Below, piece by piece: positions 1 to 7,305 of a DNA stretch of 64,000 nucleotides. This stretch comes from JAVBJV01 sp031546815 (GTDB taxonomy: Bacteria > Pseudomonadota > Alphaproteobacteria > Acetobacterales > Acetobacteraceae), in the NCBI GenBank assembly GCA_031546815.1, contig JAVBJV010000007.1, positions 41,170-105,169 on the forward strand. The letters run 5' to 3'. Position numbers and translations under genes: made by a program. Below the pieces are notes generated by a model. The model saw nothing but the letters and a program-made list of their open reading frames with translations. It was not told where the DNA came from and did not search any database. The number at the start of each line of letters is the position of its first letter. The first letter of the stretch is position 1.

Positions 1-1
1 G

Positions 2-109
2 GCGGCGCTGGTGGTCGTGCTGCTGGTGGTTCTGCATCTGCCCCTGCTGTGGATTCTGGCCCTGATGCTGCCGCTGGCCTTGCTGCTGGCCTGGCGCGGG
101 TGGCTGTAA
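2..109 (+). CDS. Chromate transporter, N-terminal-half subunit (3' end only)
   Basis: Only the last 35 codons are inside the window. They encode an almost purely hydrophobic stretch rich in Leu, Val and Ala that ends in Trp-Arg-Gly-Trp-Leu, as expected for the last membrane helix of a ChrA-family half protein. The TAA stop is followed directly by the ATG of the second half protein, so the two are translationally coupled. Split ChrA proteins encoded as adjacent pairs are known in the CHR family. The identification rests mainly on the neighbour, because the visible part carries no diagnostic motif. Confidence 0.6.
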   Translation, partial: AALVVVLLVVLHLPLLWILALMLPLALLLAWRGWL

Positions 110-631
110 ATGAACGCGATCCTGCATCTGCTGCTGATGTTCGCGGGGCTGTCGCTGCTGTCGGTCGGCGGTGGCATGACGATCCTGCCCGAGATGCATC
201 GCCTCGCGGTGATCGAATGGGGCTGGATGCCCGACCAGGTGTTCGCCGACTACTACGCGCTGGCACAGGCTGCGCCGGGGCCGAATATTCTGATTGTCAC
301 GCTGCTGGGTTGGCATGTGGCGGGGTTTGCGGGGGCGCTGGCGGCAACGGTGGGGATTTGCGCCCCGGCGGCGGCGCTGGCCTATGTCGGCGGCGGGGTG
401 TGGGTGCGGTTTCGTGACACTGGCTGGCGGCGCATCGTCGGGCTGGCCTTGCCGCCGCTGGTGGCCGGGCTGGTGCTGGGGGCGGGCGTATTGCTGACCG
501 ACGCGGCAACCCACAGCGTGGGCGGCGCGGTGCTGACGGCGGCGATGGTGCTGTTCGCAACACTGACCCGTGCCAACCCGCTTTGGCTTTTGGGCATCGG
601 CGCGCTGGCGGGCGCGCTGGGGCTGGTCTAA
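110..631 (+). CDS. chrA: Chromate transporter family protein (ChrA half-domain)
   Basis: A 173-residue membrane protein with about five to six hydrophobic segments. It carries the CHR-domain signature near the N-terminus: a Ser-Val-Gly-Gly-Gly run (about residues 18-22) followed by a conserved 'ILPEM' segment, and later a 'QAAPGPN' motif (about residues 53-59). Family members export chromate or related oxyanions across the inner membrane. At half the size of fused ChrA it should pair with the product of the gene ending just upstream. The stop-ATG junction without a gap supports co-translation. The substrate is inferred, since many CHR proteins have no proven role in chromate resistance. Confidence 0.85.
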   Translation: MNAILHLLLMFAGLSLLSVGGGMTILPEMHRLAVIEWGWMPDQVFADYYALAQAAPGPNILIVTLLGWHVAGFAGALAATVGICAPAAALAYVGGGVWVRFRDTGWRRIVGLALPPLVAGLVLGAGVLLTDAATHSVGGAVLTAAMVLFATLTRANPLWLLGIGALAGALGLV

Positions 632-640
632 GAGCGGATC

Positions 641-1282
641 ATGAAATTGCTGGTTCTGGATGCGGCGGGGCAGCGTTGCTCGGCCGCTGTTGTGGTGGAT
701 GGCGTAGTGCGGGCGCAGCGCGTGATGGAAGAATCGCGCGGCATTGCCGCCCTGCTGCCGCAGATGGCGTTGGATGTGCAGACCGAATCCGGCCTTACCG
801 CGCGCGATCTGGATGCGGTGGCGGTCACGGTGGGGCCGGGCGGCTTCACGGGGATTCGCACGGCGCTGGCACTGGCGCACGGGATCGGGCTGGCGGCGGG
901 GATCGGCGTGATCGGCGTGAGTGTGGGTGACGCGATTCTGGCGCTGCTGCCGCAGGACCGCCCCATCTGGTGCGTGCTGGACAGCAAGCGCGGCCGGGTC
1001 TTTCTGGAACGCGATGGTACCGTGCAGGGGTTCGACCTGACCGCACTGCCGGTACCCTCCGCATTCACACAGATCGCCGGCAACGCGGCGCCGCAGGTGG
1101 TTGCGGCACTGGGCAACGCCCTGGTCGAACTGCTGGACGCGCAAGCGGTTGAACCACGCGGCATTGCGCTGGCCGCCGAAGCGCAGCGCGCCGGACGATT
1201 GCCGGTGCGCGCGGCGCAGCCATTATATGTCGACCCGCCCGAGGCCCGCCTGCCGCGCAACGCCCGCCCCGCGCCGGTCTGA
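641..1282 (+). CDS. tsaB: tRNA threonylcarbamoyladenosine biosynthesis protein TsaB
   Basis: A 213-residue ASKHA-fold protein of the TsaB/YeaZ family. It starts with a 'LLVLDAA' phosphate-binding strand and has the family signature 'GPGGFTGIRTAL' (about residues 66-77). TsaB is the non-catalytic partner of TsaD in making N6-threonylcarbamoyladenosine at position 37 of ANN-decoding tRNAs. It lies 9 bp after the chromate transporter and 6 bp before the rimI-like gene. A tsaB-rimI pair is a common bacterial arrangement. Length and start (ATG with a purine-rich stretch ahead) fit the family. Confidence 0.93.
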   Translation: MKLLVLDAAGQRCSAAVVVDGVVRAQRVMEESRGIAALLPQMALDVQTESGLTARDLDAVAVTVGPGGFTGIRTALALAHGIGLAAGIGVIGVSVGDAILALLPQDRPIWCVLDSKRGRVFLERDGTVQGFDLTALPVPSAFTQIAGNAAPQVVAALGNALVELLDAQAVEPRGIALAAEAQRAGRLPVRAAQPLYVDPPEARLPRNARPAPV

Positions 1283-1288
1283 CGGGTC

Positions 1289-1717
1289 GTGCAGCTTTGT
1301 TCCCCCCTGCATGCAGCGGCGATGGCGTTGATCCATGCCGCCTGCTTCCCGCCGGATGATGCATGGGATACAATGATAATGGCCAGGCAGTTGGGATTGC
1401 CAGGCATGTTCGGGTTGATCGACGATCAGGGTGGTTTCATTCTGGCACGCGTTGCCGCCGACGAGGCTGAAATCCTGACAATTGCCGTATCGCCGGAACT
1501 GCGTGGCCAGGGACTGGGCGGCGCGTTGCTCGAGGCTGCGATGGCCGAGGCAGCGCGGCGTGGCGCGGCGGCAATGTTTCTCGAGGTTTCGGCCGATAAC
1601 CACGGGGCGCAACGGTTATACGAACGCCATGGGTTCGGCCAGGTTGGTTTGCGGCAGCGCTACTACGCCGATGGCTCGGATGCCCGGGTGATGCAACGGG
1701 ATCTGCGTCGCCTGTAA
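1289..1717 (+). CDS. rimI: RimI-type GNAT N-acetyltransferase
   Basis: A 142-residue GNAT-fold protein. Acetyl-CoA binding motif A is clear: 'LRGQGLGGALLEAA' (about residues 71-84), preceded by the typical 'ILTIAVSPE' strand and followed by 'LEVSADNHGAQRLYERHGF', the conserved end of the fold. RimI acetylates the N-terminal alanine of ribosomal protein S18. Position directly after tsaB is the usual context for rimI. The start is GTG, only 6 bp after the tsaB stop. Some rimI homologues acetylate other N-termini, so the S18 target is inferred. Confidence 0.88.
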   Translation: MQLCSPLHAAAMALIHAACFPPDDAWDTMIMARQLGLPGMFGLIDDQGGFILARVAADEAEILTIAVSPELRGQGLGGALLEAAMAEAARRGAAAMFLEVSADNHGAQRLYERHGFGQVGLRQRYYADGSDARVMQRDLRRL

Positions 1718-1798
1718 AAAAATGGTGGCAAGAGAGGAAATATATTTAGAAAAATTTAAAAACGCTTCTTTATAATTGTATAATCTTACATTTTTCAG

Positions 1799-2050
1799 CT
1801 ATGTTGCGGAGCGCTGTATCAGCAACCTTGCCTTTCCATTAGGCAAACTTTGTTCAACTAATACTTTAAATCCGTGCTCTCGGGCGGATCGTGGAATATT
1901 CTGGCGTGGCTCGTCGCCCTGTAAAATTACTTCCAATACCTGCAAAGGTAACAGTTTATCCAGAGCAAGCCGTGTCAGGACGAAAGTCATTGGGCATACA
2001 TTCTCGGAAATATCGAGAATTCGGTCAGGGGTTTGAGAAATTTTTGGCAT
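1799..2050 (-). CDS. TusA-like sulfur-carrier family protein
   Basis: An 83-residue protein with the TusA/SirA/YedF signature: a 'LDIS' strand, then 'CPMTFVLTRLAL' with the single active-site Cys at residue 18-19 next to Pro, then 'LEVILQGDEP' and 'IPRSAREHGFKVL'. Family members carry persulfide sulfur for tRNA thiolation or other sulfur transfers in the cytoplasm. This subfamily has a Met-Thr after Cys-Pro rather than the E. coli TusA sequence, so its exact partner is unknown. It is transcribed divergently from mucR and convergently with rimI, and its DNA is clearly more A/T-rich than its neighbours. Confidence 0.8.
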   Translation of the reverse strand: MPKISQTPDRILDISENVCPMTFVLTRLALDKLLPLQVLEVILQGDEPRQNIPRSAREHGFKVLVEQSLPNGKARLLIQRSAT

Positions 2051-2078
2051 GTTCTATATATGAGACTAAGAAAGACTA

Positions 2079-2108
2079 TTGCGCAATACCAACTTCTGCA
2101 CTTATAAA
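2079..2108 (+). promoter_or_regulatory. Possible sigma70-type promoter for mucR
   Basis: A TTGCGC element (2079-2084) and a TATAAA element (2103-2108) are separated by 18 bp, in an A/T-rich divergent gap between the TusA-like gene and mucR. The start codon of mucR is about 33 bp further on, after an AGGAAGG ribosome-binding site. This is pattern matching only. Confidence 0.35.
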
Positions 2109-2140
2109 TTGACAATTAACTATTAGGAAGGGTGTTCGTC

Positions 2141-2548
2141 ATGCCGGATCAGGCTACAAAAATTGAGGTATTGGAACTGACGGCACAAATCGTTTCCGCG
2201 CACGTATCGAAGAATGCCGTTTCCAATGAGGCCTTAATGGAATTGATTGGTGACGTCTATCGAACGCTGTCGAATGTAGACCAGAAGCCAGTATTAGCCG
2301 AAAAGCCGCAGCCAGTTGTGCCCGTCCGGAAATCTATCACTCCGGATTATATTATCTGTCTGGAAGATGGCAAAAAATTAAAGATGCTGAAGCGCCATTT
2401 AAAGACTGCGTACAATATGACGCCGGAACAGTATCGCGAACGCTGGGATTTGCCGTCCGACTATCCGATGGTCGCGCCGAACTATGCCAGCCATCGTTCC
2501 AACCTGGCCAAACAGATCGGGCTGGGCACCAAGCCGCGTGACCGCTGA
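2141..2548 (+). CDS. mucR: MucR/Ros-family transcriptional regulator
   Basis: A 135-residue H-NS-like DNA-binding regulator of the MucR/Ros family. It has an N-terminal helical oligomerisation part and a C-terminal prokaryotic zinc-finger-type domain ('CLEDGKKLKMLKRHL', residues 73-87, then 'MTPEQYRERWDLP' and 'YPMVAPNYA'). Against the Ros pattern C-x2-C-x9-H-x4-H the protein shows Cys73, Asp76, His86 and Tyr91, so two of four metal ligands are replaced. Ros homologues with changed ligands are known. I chose the ATG at 2141 over a GTG at 2132 because AGGAAGG (2125-2131) is ideally placed for it. MucR proteins usually control surface polysaccharide, motility and cell-cycle genes and repress themselves. 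Confidence 0.9.
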   Translation: MPDQATKIEVLELTAQIVSAHVSKNAVSNEALMELIGDVYRTLSNVDQKPVLAEKPQPVVPVRKSITPDYIICLEDGKKLKMLKRHLKTAYNMTPEQYRERWDLPSDYPMVAPNYASHRSNLAKQIGLGTKPRDR

Positions 2549-2599
2549 GTCGTTCTGCCCGGCAGGTTTGGACATACGTCACTTTTGCTTATAAGTTCC

Positions 2600-2640
2600 A
2601 TTTGCGGTCGGTAATATTGTGTTATTACCCGACCGCAAAT
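2600..2640. promoter_or_regulatory. Long inverted repeat in the mucR-fur gap
   Basis: Arms 2600-2616 and 2623-2640 are complementary over 17 bp with one bulged C, around a 6-nt loop. There is no T-tract after it, so it is a poor intrinsic terminator for mucR (stop at 2548). It ends 37 bp before the fur start. It may be an operator for the downstream regulator or an mRNA leader stem-loop. Confidence 0.6.
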
Positions 2641-2677
2641 GACGATGGTCCGTATCTGCTTGCGACAAGGAACCAGG

Positions 2678-3157
2678 ATGGAATCGCGGATCGAGCGCCT
2701 GTGTATCGAAAAAGGCCTGAAGATGACCGGCCAGCGCCGGGTGATCGCGCGCGTTCTGTCGGAAGCGCAGGACCATCCCGATGTCGAGGAAGTCTACCGC
2801 CGATCCTCGGCCCTGGACGAGAAGATCTCGATCGCAACGGTCTACCGGACGGTGCGGCTGCTGGAAGAAAACGGCATCCTCGAGCGGCATGACTTTGGCG
2901 GCGGCCGCGCGCGGTACGAGGCAACCGAGCACGGACACCATCACCATCTGATCGACATCGAGACCGGCAAGGTCATCGAATTTGAAGACGCCGAACACGA
3001 AGCCGTGGTGCGGCGGATTGCCGCTGAACTCGGGTTTGATCTCGTGTCGCAGCGACTTGAACTGTTTGCGCGACGTAGACCCGATGCAAAAGCCGCTTCG
3101 GGTTCTGCCAAAGTGCGTGCTATAGCAGCCAAATCGACAGACAGGCCAACCCGGTGA
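2678..3157 (+). CDS. fur: Fur-family metal-dependent transcriptional regulator (Fur/Mur)
   Basis: A 159-residue ferric/manganese uptake regulator. The winged-helix DNA-binding domain ('MTGQRRVIARVL', residues 16-27; 'ISIATVYRTVRLLEENGIL', 50-68) is followed by the metal-binding dimerisation domain with 'EHGHHHHLID' (85-93). It lacks the C-terminal CxxC zinc pairs of E. coli Fur, which is typical of alphaproteobacterial Fur proteins that often act as the manganese regulator Mur. An mntH gene lies about 35 kb away in this window. I chose the ATG at 2678, where family similarity begins, over an upstream ATG at 2639. Its last bases overlap the olsB start (GTGA), so the two are co-translated. Confidence 0.92.
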   Translation: MESRIERLCIEKGLKMTGQRRVIARVLSEAQDHPDVEEVYRRSSALDEKISIATVYRTVRLLEENGILERHDFGGGRARYEATEHGHHHHLIDIETGKVIEFEDAEHEAVVRRIAAELGFDLVSQRLELFARRRPDAKAASGSAKVRAIAAKSTDRPTR

Positions 3158-3999
3158 CCATAGCTGCTTCTACTTCTTCCGCCGATCAGCGGAACTTTGC
3201 GCCTTTGCCTTTTGAAGAAATTCGCCTTGGGTCGTTGGGTGTGCGCGTGGCGACGTCGCCTGCCGAACTCGATGCCGCACAGGCGTTGCGTTATCGCGTC
3301 TTCTACGAGGAAATGGGCGCACATGCGGACGACGCGACGGCGAGCAGCCAGCGCGATCGCGACATGTTTGACTCCGTTGCCGATCATCTGCTGGTCATCG
3401 ATCACGATATCGGCTCGGGCGCGGAAGGCGTGGTTGGAACGTACCGGTTGATCCGGCGTCATGCCGCGCAACAGGCTGGGCGATTCTATTCGTCCGATGA
3501 ATACGACATCTCCCCGCTGCTGGCGCTTGATGGCGACATCATGGAACTGGGGCGGTCCTGCGTGGATATCGCGCATCGCACCCGCGCAGTGATGCAGCTG
3601 ATGTGGCAGGGCATTGCGGCTTACGTGCATCATTACGACGTGAAGCTGATGTTCGGTTGCGCCAGTCTGCCCGGCACGAATCCCCAGGATCTGGCGGCCG
3701 AGCTGACCTATCTGTACGACAACCATCTGGCGCCGCCGCAATTGCGCGCGCGCGCACTGGATAGTCGTTATGTGAACATGAAGCTGCAGACCCACACGCC
3801 CGAGGAATCGCGCCGTGTGCTGGTGCAGTTGCCCCCTCTGGTGAAGGGCTATCTGCGGCTTGGCGGTTTTGTGGGCGACGGCGCGGTGATCGACGAACAG
3901 TTCAACACGATTGATATCTGCATCATCGTGAAGACCGACCTCATCACCCAGAAATATGCCCGTCACTACGAACGCAAGCGCGAAGAAAACGCCGGCTGA
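3154..3999 (+). CDS. olsB: Ornithine N-alpha-acyltransferase (OlsB-like)
   Basis: A 281-residue GNAT-like protein of the OlsB/hemolysin-like acyltransferase family. Recognisable segments are 'AQALRYRVFYEEMGA' (about 45-59), 'VVGTYRLIR' (about 93-101), 'DIMELGRSCVD' (about 129-139) and 'LMFGCASLPGT'. OlsB transfers a 3-hydroxyacyl chain from ACP to ornithine, the first step in phosphate-free ornithine lipid synthesis. No olsA-type O-acyltransferase lies next to it, so the second step must be encoded elsewhere. The GTG start overlaps the fur stop by 4 nt, which ties this membrane-lipid gene to a metal regulator. Confidence 0.85.
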   Translation: MTIAASTSSADQRNFAPLPFEEIRLGSLGVRVATSPAELDAAQALRYRVFYEEMGAHADDATASSQRDRDMFDSVADHLLVIDHDIGSGAEGVVGTYRLIRRHAAQQAGRFYSSDEYDISPLLALDGDIMELGRSCVDIAHRTRAVMQLMWQGIAAYVHHYDVKLMFGCASLPGTNPQDLAAELTYLYDNHLAPPQLRARALDSRYVNMKLQTHTPEESRRVLVQLPPLVKGYLRLGGFVGDGAVIDEQFNTIDICIIVKTDLITQKYARHYERKREENAG

Positions 4000-4024
4000 C
4001 AGCCCCCGGTAGCGCCGGTCGGGA

Positions 4025-4933
4025 TTATCGCAGCAGCAGGATCAACAACGGCAGTGTGATGATCGCCACCAGATGCTGACTGGTGGTGATGGCTGCCATG
4101 AACGGCGCGTCGCCACCCATCTGCCGCGCGGTGACATAGCTGGTCGAGGCGGTTGGCAGGCCGATGAACAATGCAGCCAGCAATGTGGTGGTGGTATCCA
4201 GCCCCAGCATCCGCGCCACCAGAACGGTGACGGCGGGCACGGCCGCCAGTTTGATCGCCCAGCTGACCACCTGTGCGGTGATGCGCGTGCGCAGACCCGG
4301 CAGAGTCAGCGCGGCCCCCACGGTCATCAGCCCCAATGGAATGGTCGCGCCCCCCAATGTGCGCAGGAACGGCCCAACCCCGGGCGGCAGGCCGCCGGCC
4401 AGACTGAAGCCATAACCGGCCGCGCAGCCGAGGATCAGCGGGTTTTTCAGCAGGGCCAGCAGAAAGCGGCCGAAATTTGCCCGGTTACTGCCGCCCACAG
4501 CGAACAGCAGAACCATGATGGTGTTGACGAAAGGGACGATCAGCCCGGTCAGCACCGCCCCCAGCGCCAGCCCGGTATTGCCGAACAGCGTCATGGCCAG
4601 CGCGAGACCCAGAAAACTGTTGAAGCGAATCCCCCCCTGCACCAGCGACGTAAAGGCGGGAAAGTCGAGTTGCAGCGGTTTCCACAGCAGCGTGCACATG
4701 GCCAGCCCACCCAGCAGCCCGGCCAGAATGGCGATGGCCAGAAACCCGATCGGCATGCTGGACAGGTTCACCCCGCCGATCGACGCCGCCAGCAGGGCGG
4801 GGGCCAGCACGTAGAACACCAGCGCCTCGACCCCGCTCCAGAACGCGGCTTCGGGCAGCACCCAGCGCCGCAGGGCATGGCCCAGCAGGATCAGCCCGAA
4901 CGAAGGCAGAAAAGCATCGATATAAGGGGTCAG
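4025..4933 (-). CDS. AEC (auxin efflux carrier) family transporter, probable non-canonical start
   Basis: A membrane transporter of the AEC/BART superfamily with about ten hydrophobic segments and the usual length of about 300 residues. Inner segments include 'LVFYVLAPALL' near the N-terminus and 'GLPTASTSYVTARQMGGD' near the C-terminus. The first canonical start (GTG, 4859-4861) falls inside the N-terminal domain and would remove the conserved first helix. In-frame codons upstream encode 'DAFLPSFGLILLGHALRRW', which matches the family, back to a TAG at 4949-4951. No ATG, GTG or TTG occurs in that stretch, so CTG (4931-4933) or ATC (4934-4936) is the likely start. The substrate is unknown; relatives export small organic acids. 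Confidence 0.8.
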   Translation of the reverse strand: MTPYIDAFLPSFGLILLGHALRRWVLPEAAFWSGVEALVFYVLAPALLAASIGGVNLSSMPIGFLAIAILAGLLGGLAMCTLLWKPLQLDFPAFTSLVQGGIRFNSFLGLALAMTLFGNTGLALGAVLTGLIVPFVNTIMVLLFAVGGSNRANFGRFLLALLKNPLILGCAAGYGFSLAGGLPPGVGPFLRTLGGATIPLGLMTVGAALTLPGLRTRITAQVVSWAIKLAAVPAVTVLVARMLGLDTTTTLLAALFIGLPTASTSYVTARQMGGDAPFMAAITTSQHLVAIITLPLLILLLR

Positions 4934-5069
4934 GATGGGGCGCCTGTTCTATCCGGGGGACTGTATCCGTTCACGCAATACAGCCCGCAACGGCGATAGT
5001 GACAAGTCCCCGCGCAGATGTCCGCGCAGCGTCGTCGCCACAGGGGGTGTCCCCTGTGGCGGATTGGAA

Positions 5070-5756
5070 TCAGGTGGTGGTGCCGGCTTCGTTCAGCATC
5101 TGCATCTGGCCGGAAATCTGGCCCCCTTCTTCGACCTGCAGGCGGCGGCAACGGGCAATCCCCTGCAGCCGGCCGGTCGAACGCAGGATCAGCGTGCCGC
5201 GCACGGTCAACGTGCCGTCGAGCATGCCCGAGACTTCGGCCTCGTCCACTTCCACTTCACCCTTCAGGATGCCGCCCTGGGCGATGGACAGTTCGCTGGC
5301 GTTGATCATCGTGGCTTCGACGGTGCCTTCAACAACCAGGCGTTCGGCGTCCTGCACCGTACCCTGCAGGCTGATACCGCGCCCGACGACCAGCGTGCGT
5401 CGTTCCTGTGGCCGGGTTCCCATATGGGGACGCAGGCCGGTAGGGGTGGTCGGCTGGGGCAATGGCGTCGTGGCGGCCAGAGGTGTGGGTCGGTTCATGG
5501 AAGAGTCTTCCTTCGGTCGGAATTCAGAAACGTTCGGAGTCTCTGCCTCACCCGCAGATTTGGTCGGCGTGTCGGGGGCAGGCTCAGCAGAGGGCACTGT
5601 TTCAATCTTGGGCGCTGTTTCAGGTGCCGGTGGCGTAATGGTTTCCCCATTGGTCGGGGGCAGCTGCGTTGGCGGCATCAGGGTAGTCGGCACAAATGCC
5701 GCTGCGGGCTGGGTGGTCGGCGGCGTAATTTCATCCGGTTTACGGCGGCGGAACAT
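5070..5756 (-). CDS. Bactofilin with long Pro/Thr-rich N-terminal arm
   Basis: A polymer-forming cytoskeletal protein. The bactofilin beta-helix fills about residues 120-218, starting at 'LVVGRGISLQGTV' and continuing with 'LVVEGTVEA', 'SELSIAQGGILKGEVEVDEA' and 'LTVRGTLILRSTGRLQG'. Ahead of it lie about 115 residues rich in Pro, Thr, Glu and Ala with no visible fold. The start chosen, 'MFRRRKPDE', resembles the short basic/hydrophobic membrane-targeting start of many bactofilins. An internal ATG at 5496-5498 has a strong GAAGGAAG site just upstream and could give a shorter form. Bactofilins place cell-wall enzymes or shape determinants; no such partner lies next to it here. Confidence 0.88.
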   Translation of the reverse strand: MFRRRKPDEITPPTTQPAAAFVPTTLMPPTQLPPTNGETITPPAPETAPKIETVPSAEPAPDTPTKSAGEAETPNVSEFRPKEDSSMNRPTPLAATTPLPQPTTPTGLRPHMGTRPQERRTLVVGRGISLQGTVQDAERLVVEGTVEATMINASELSIAQGGILKGEVEVDEAEVSGMLDGTLTVRGTLILRSTGRLQGIARCRRLQVEEGGQISGQMQMLNEAGTTT

Positions 5757-5940
5757 CGGCAATTCTCATTCAGTGGGCGTGTTTAAAAGGATGGCCTTGT
5801 AATACGCAAAGGGCGAGCAGCTGTTAATAGAGGATGGGGTAGCATGCACGGAAACCCGTCACAAGGCACACACAAGCTTAAATACGGGCAAATGGTTTCT
5901 ATTTTGAGGTGTGATTCTCAATTAATAATCGATTATCATA

Positions 5941-6600
5941 CTATAATCTGCGCGCGAAAATATGTGTCATGGCGGCGGTGCCCAATACTGGGGCAAGAAG
6001 ATTTAATCCCGGAATTATTGCCATGGCGGTCAAACATGCGCCAACCCCCCAGGCGCTGAAGCGCACCTGCTGCCAGATCGGGGCGAAGTCCTCGCGGCGC
6101 GCCCGACGCAGTGCCACCGTCTCGAACAATTCGCGGCCCAGCTGGTAGACGCCGATGGCGGTGAACACCACCATGCCCAGCCCGGGCACGAACAGCGCTG
6201 GCAGCGCCATCGTATACAGCGCCACGGCCCGGCCCATCAGCCCGAAGGCACTGGAGATCTGGCTCCCCACACTGCTGCCGGGCGGTGGCGGCAGATGCGG
6301 GTAGAAGCGGCGCTCCACGGCGGAACTCACGCTGTCGGTGAACATCCAGACGATGACGATGCTGATCGGCACGAAGAACCAGATGGCCAGCACCAGTGCC
6401 AGCGCTCCCCCCAGCGTACCTGCAAGCCAGGCCATCCAGCCCGAGCTGGGCAGGAAATGCGTGCTGAGAAACACCGCCAGCGCCAGCAACCCTCCGAACA
6501 GGACGGCCGAGGCCAGAACGCTGAGCAGCACCAGCCGCAGAAAGGCACCGTCGAGGCATTGCCGCAGGGTCAGGCGGAGCGAGGTCAGGAACAGGGACAT
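5941..6600 (-). CDS. EI24/CysZ-family membrane protein
   Basis: A 219-residue integral membrane protein with about four to five hydrophobic segments, including 'LLSVLASAVLFGGLLALAV' near the N-terminus. The EI24-domain pattern is seen in 'GRELFETVALRR' (about 165-176) and the closing 'IPGLNLLAPVLGTAAMTHIFA'. CysZ, the best known member, is a sulfate channel, but many EI24 proteins are uncharacterised, so sulfate transport is not claimed. It lies 6 bp downstream of the tetR gene on the same strand, suggesting one transcript. Confidence 0.8.
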   Translation of the reverse strand: MSLFLTSLRLTLRQCLDGAFLRLVLLSVLASAVLFGGLLALAVFLSTHFLPSSGWMAWLAGTLGGALALVLAIWFFVPISIVIVWMFTDSVSSAVERRFYPHLPPPPGSSVGSQISSAFGLMGRAVALYTMALPALFVPGLGMVVFTAIGVYQLGRELFETVALRRARREDFAPIWQQVRFSAWGVGACLTAMAIIPGLNLLAPVLGTAAMTHIFARRL

Positions 6601-6606
6601 GCGGGA

Positions 6607-7206
6607 TCAGTTCAGCGTGGCAAAACGCGCGATCAGCGTATCGACCAGCAGCTGCACCAGTTCGGTGCGCGGCGGGGTGCGGATGGGGCTGTCGGGGTCG
6701 TCGCTGATCACCGCGCAAATGCCCTGCATGCCGCTCCATAACAGCAGCACGTAGCGCTGCTTTTCGGCGTCGGGCAGGGTGGGAGCCAGCTGGCCGAGCA
6801 CATTGCCGACCAGCGCCATGGTGCGTTCGGCGCGGCCGCGCAGCTGGTCGCGCTGGGCCTCGGTCATGTCGAGCTGAAACAGTGCGTCCCACAGTTTCGG
6901 GTTGTCCGAGACGAAACGGACATAGGCATCGCCCAGTGCGCGCAGGGTTGTGGCGGCGGAAGCGTCCTCGACGATGCTGGCGTTCAGCGCGGCATCCAGC
7001 CGGTCCAGCGTGTGCAGACTGGCGGCGAAGGCCACGGCTTCCAGATTGTCGAAGTGGTTATACAGCGTTCCGGGGACATAGCCGATCGCCTGCCCCAGCG
7101 CGCGCGCCGACAGGGCGGCAAGGCCATTGGCGCCGATCAGCCCGATGGCGGCATCGATGGCCAGAGCGCGGAATTCGTCGGGGGTATGATCTTTACGGCG
7201 TGCCAT
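6607..7206 (-). CDS. TetR-family transcriptional regulator
   Basis: A 199-residue regulator with the TetR helix-turn-helix at the N-terminus: 'LAALSARALGQAIGYVPGTLYNHFDNLEAVAF' spans about residues 29-60. The C-terminal ligand domain resembles the WHG/TetR_C_13-like subgroup ('FVSDNPKLWDALFQLD'). The start is the ATG at 7206. It precedes the EI24 gene by 6 bp and is divergent from the adenosine kinase gene, so it may control either one. The ligand is unknown. Confidence 0.88.
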   Translation of the reverse strand: MARRKDHTPDEFRALAIDAAIGLIGANGLAALSARALGQAIGYVPGTLYNHFDNLEAVAFAASLHTLDRLDAALNASIVEDASAATTLRALGDAYVRFVSDNPKLWDALFQLDMTEAQRDQLRGRAERTMALVGNVLGQLAPTLPDAEKQRYVLLLWSGMQGICAVISDDPDSPIRTPPRTELVQLLVDTLIARFATLN

Positions 7207-7305
7207 GGGGTCATGAACATTGTGCAAAAACCGGTATCGCGCAAGCTTGCCGTGCGCGGGCAGGGATGATAGGCGCGCTGCATCATTTTCATGCAGGGTT
7301 GTGTC

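Noticed and set aside
2..631. Possible frameshift splitting chrA into two parts
   Set aside because: The TAA-ATG junction is clean, and two-gene ChrA pairs are a known natural arrangement.
5900..5940. Fur-box-like A/T-rich sequence with an ATAATCGATTAT palindrome upstream of the bactofilin gene
   Set aside because: It matches a Fur box only loosely, and A/T-rich promoter DNA gives such matches by chance; not strong enough to call an operator.
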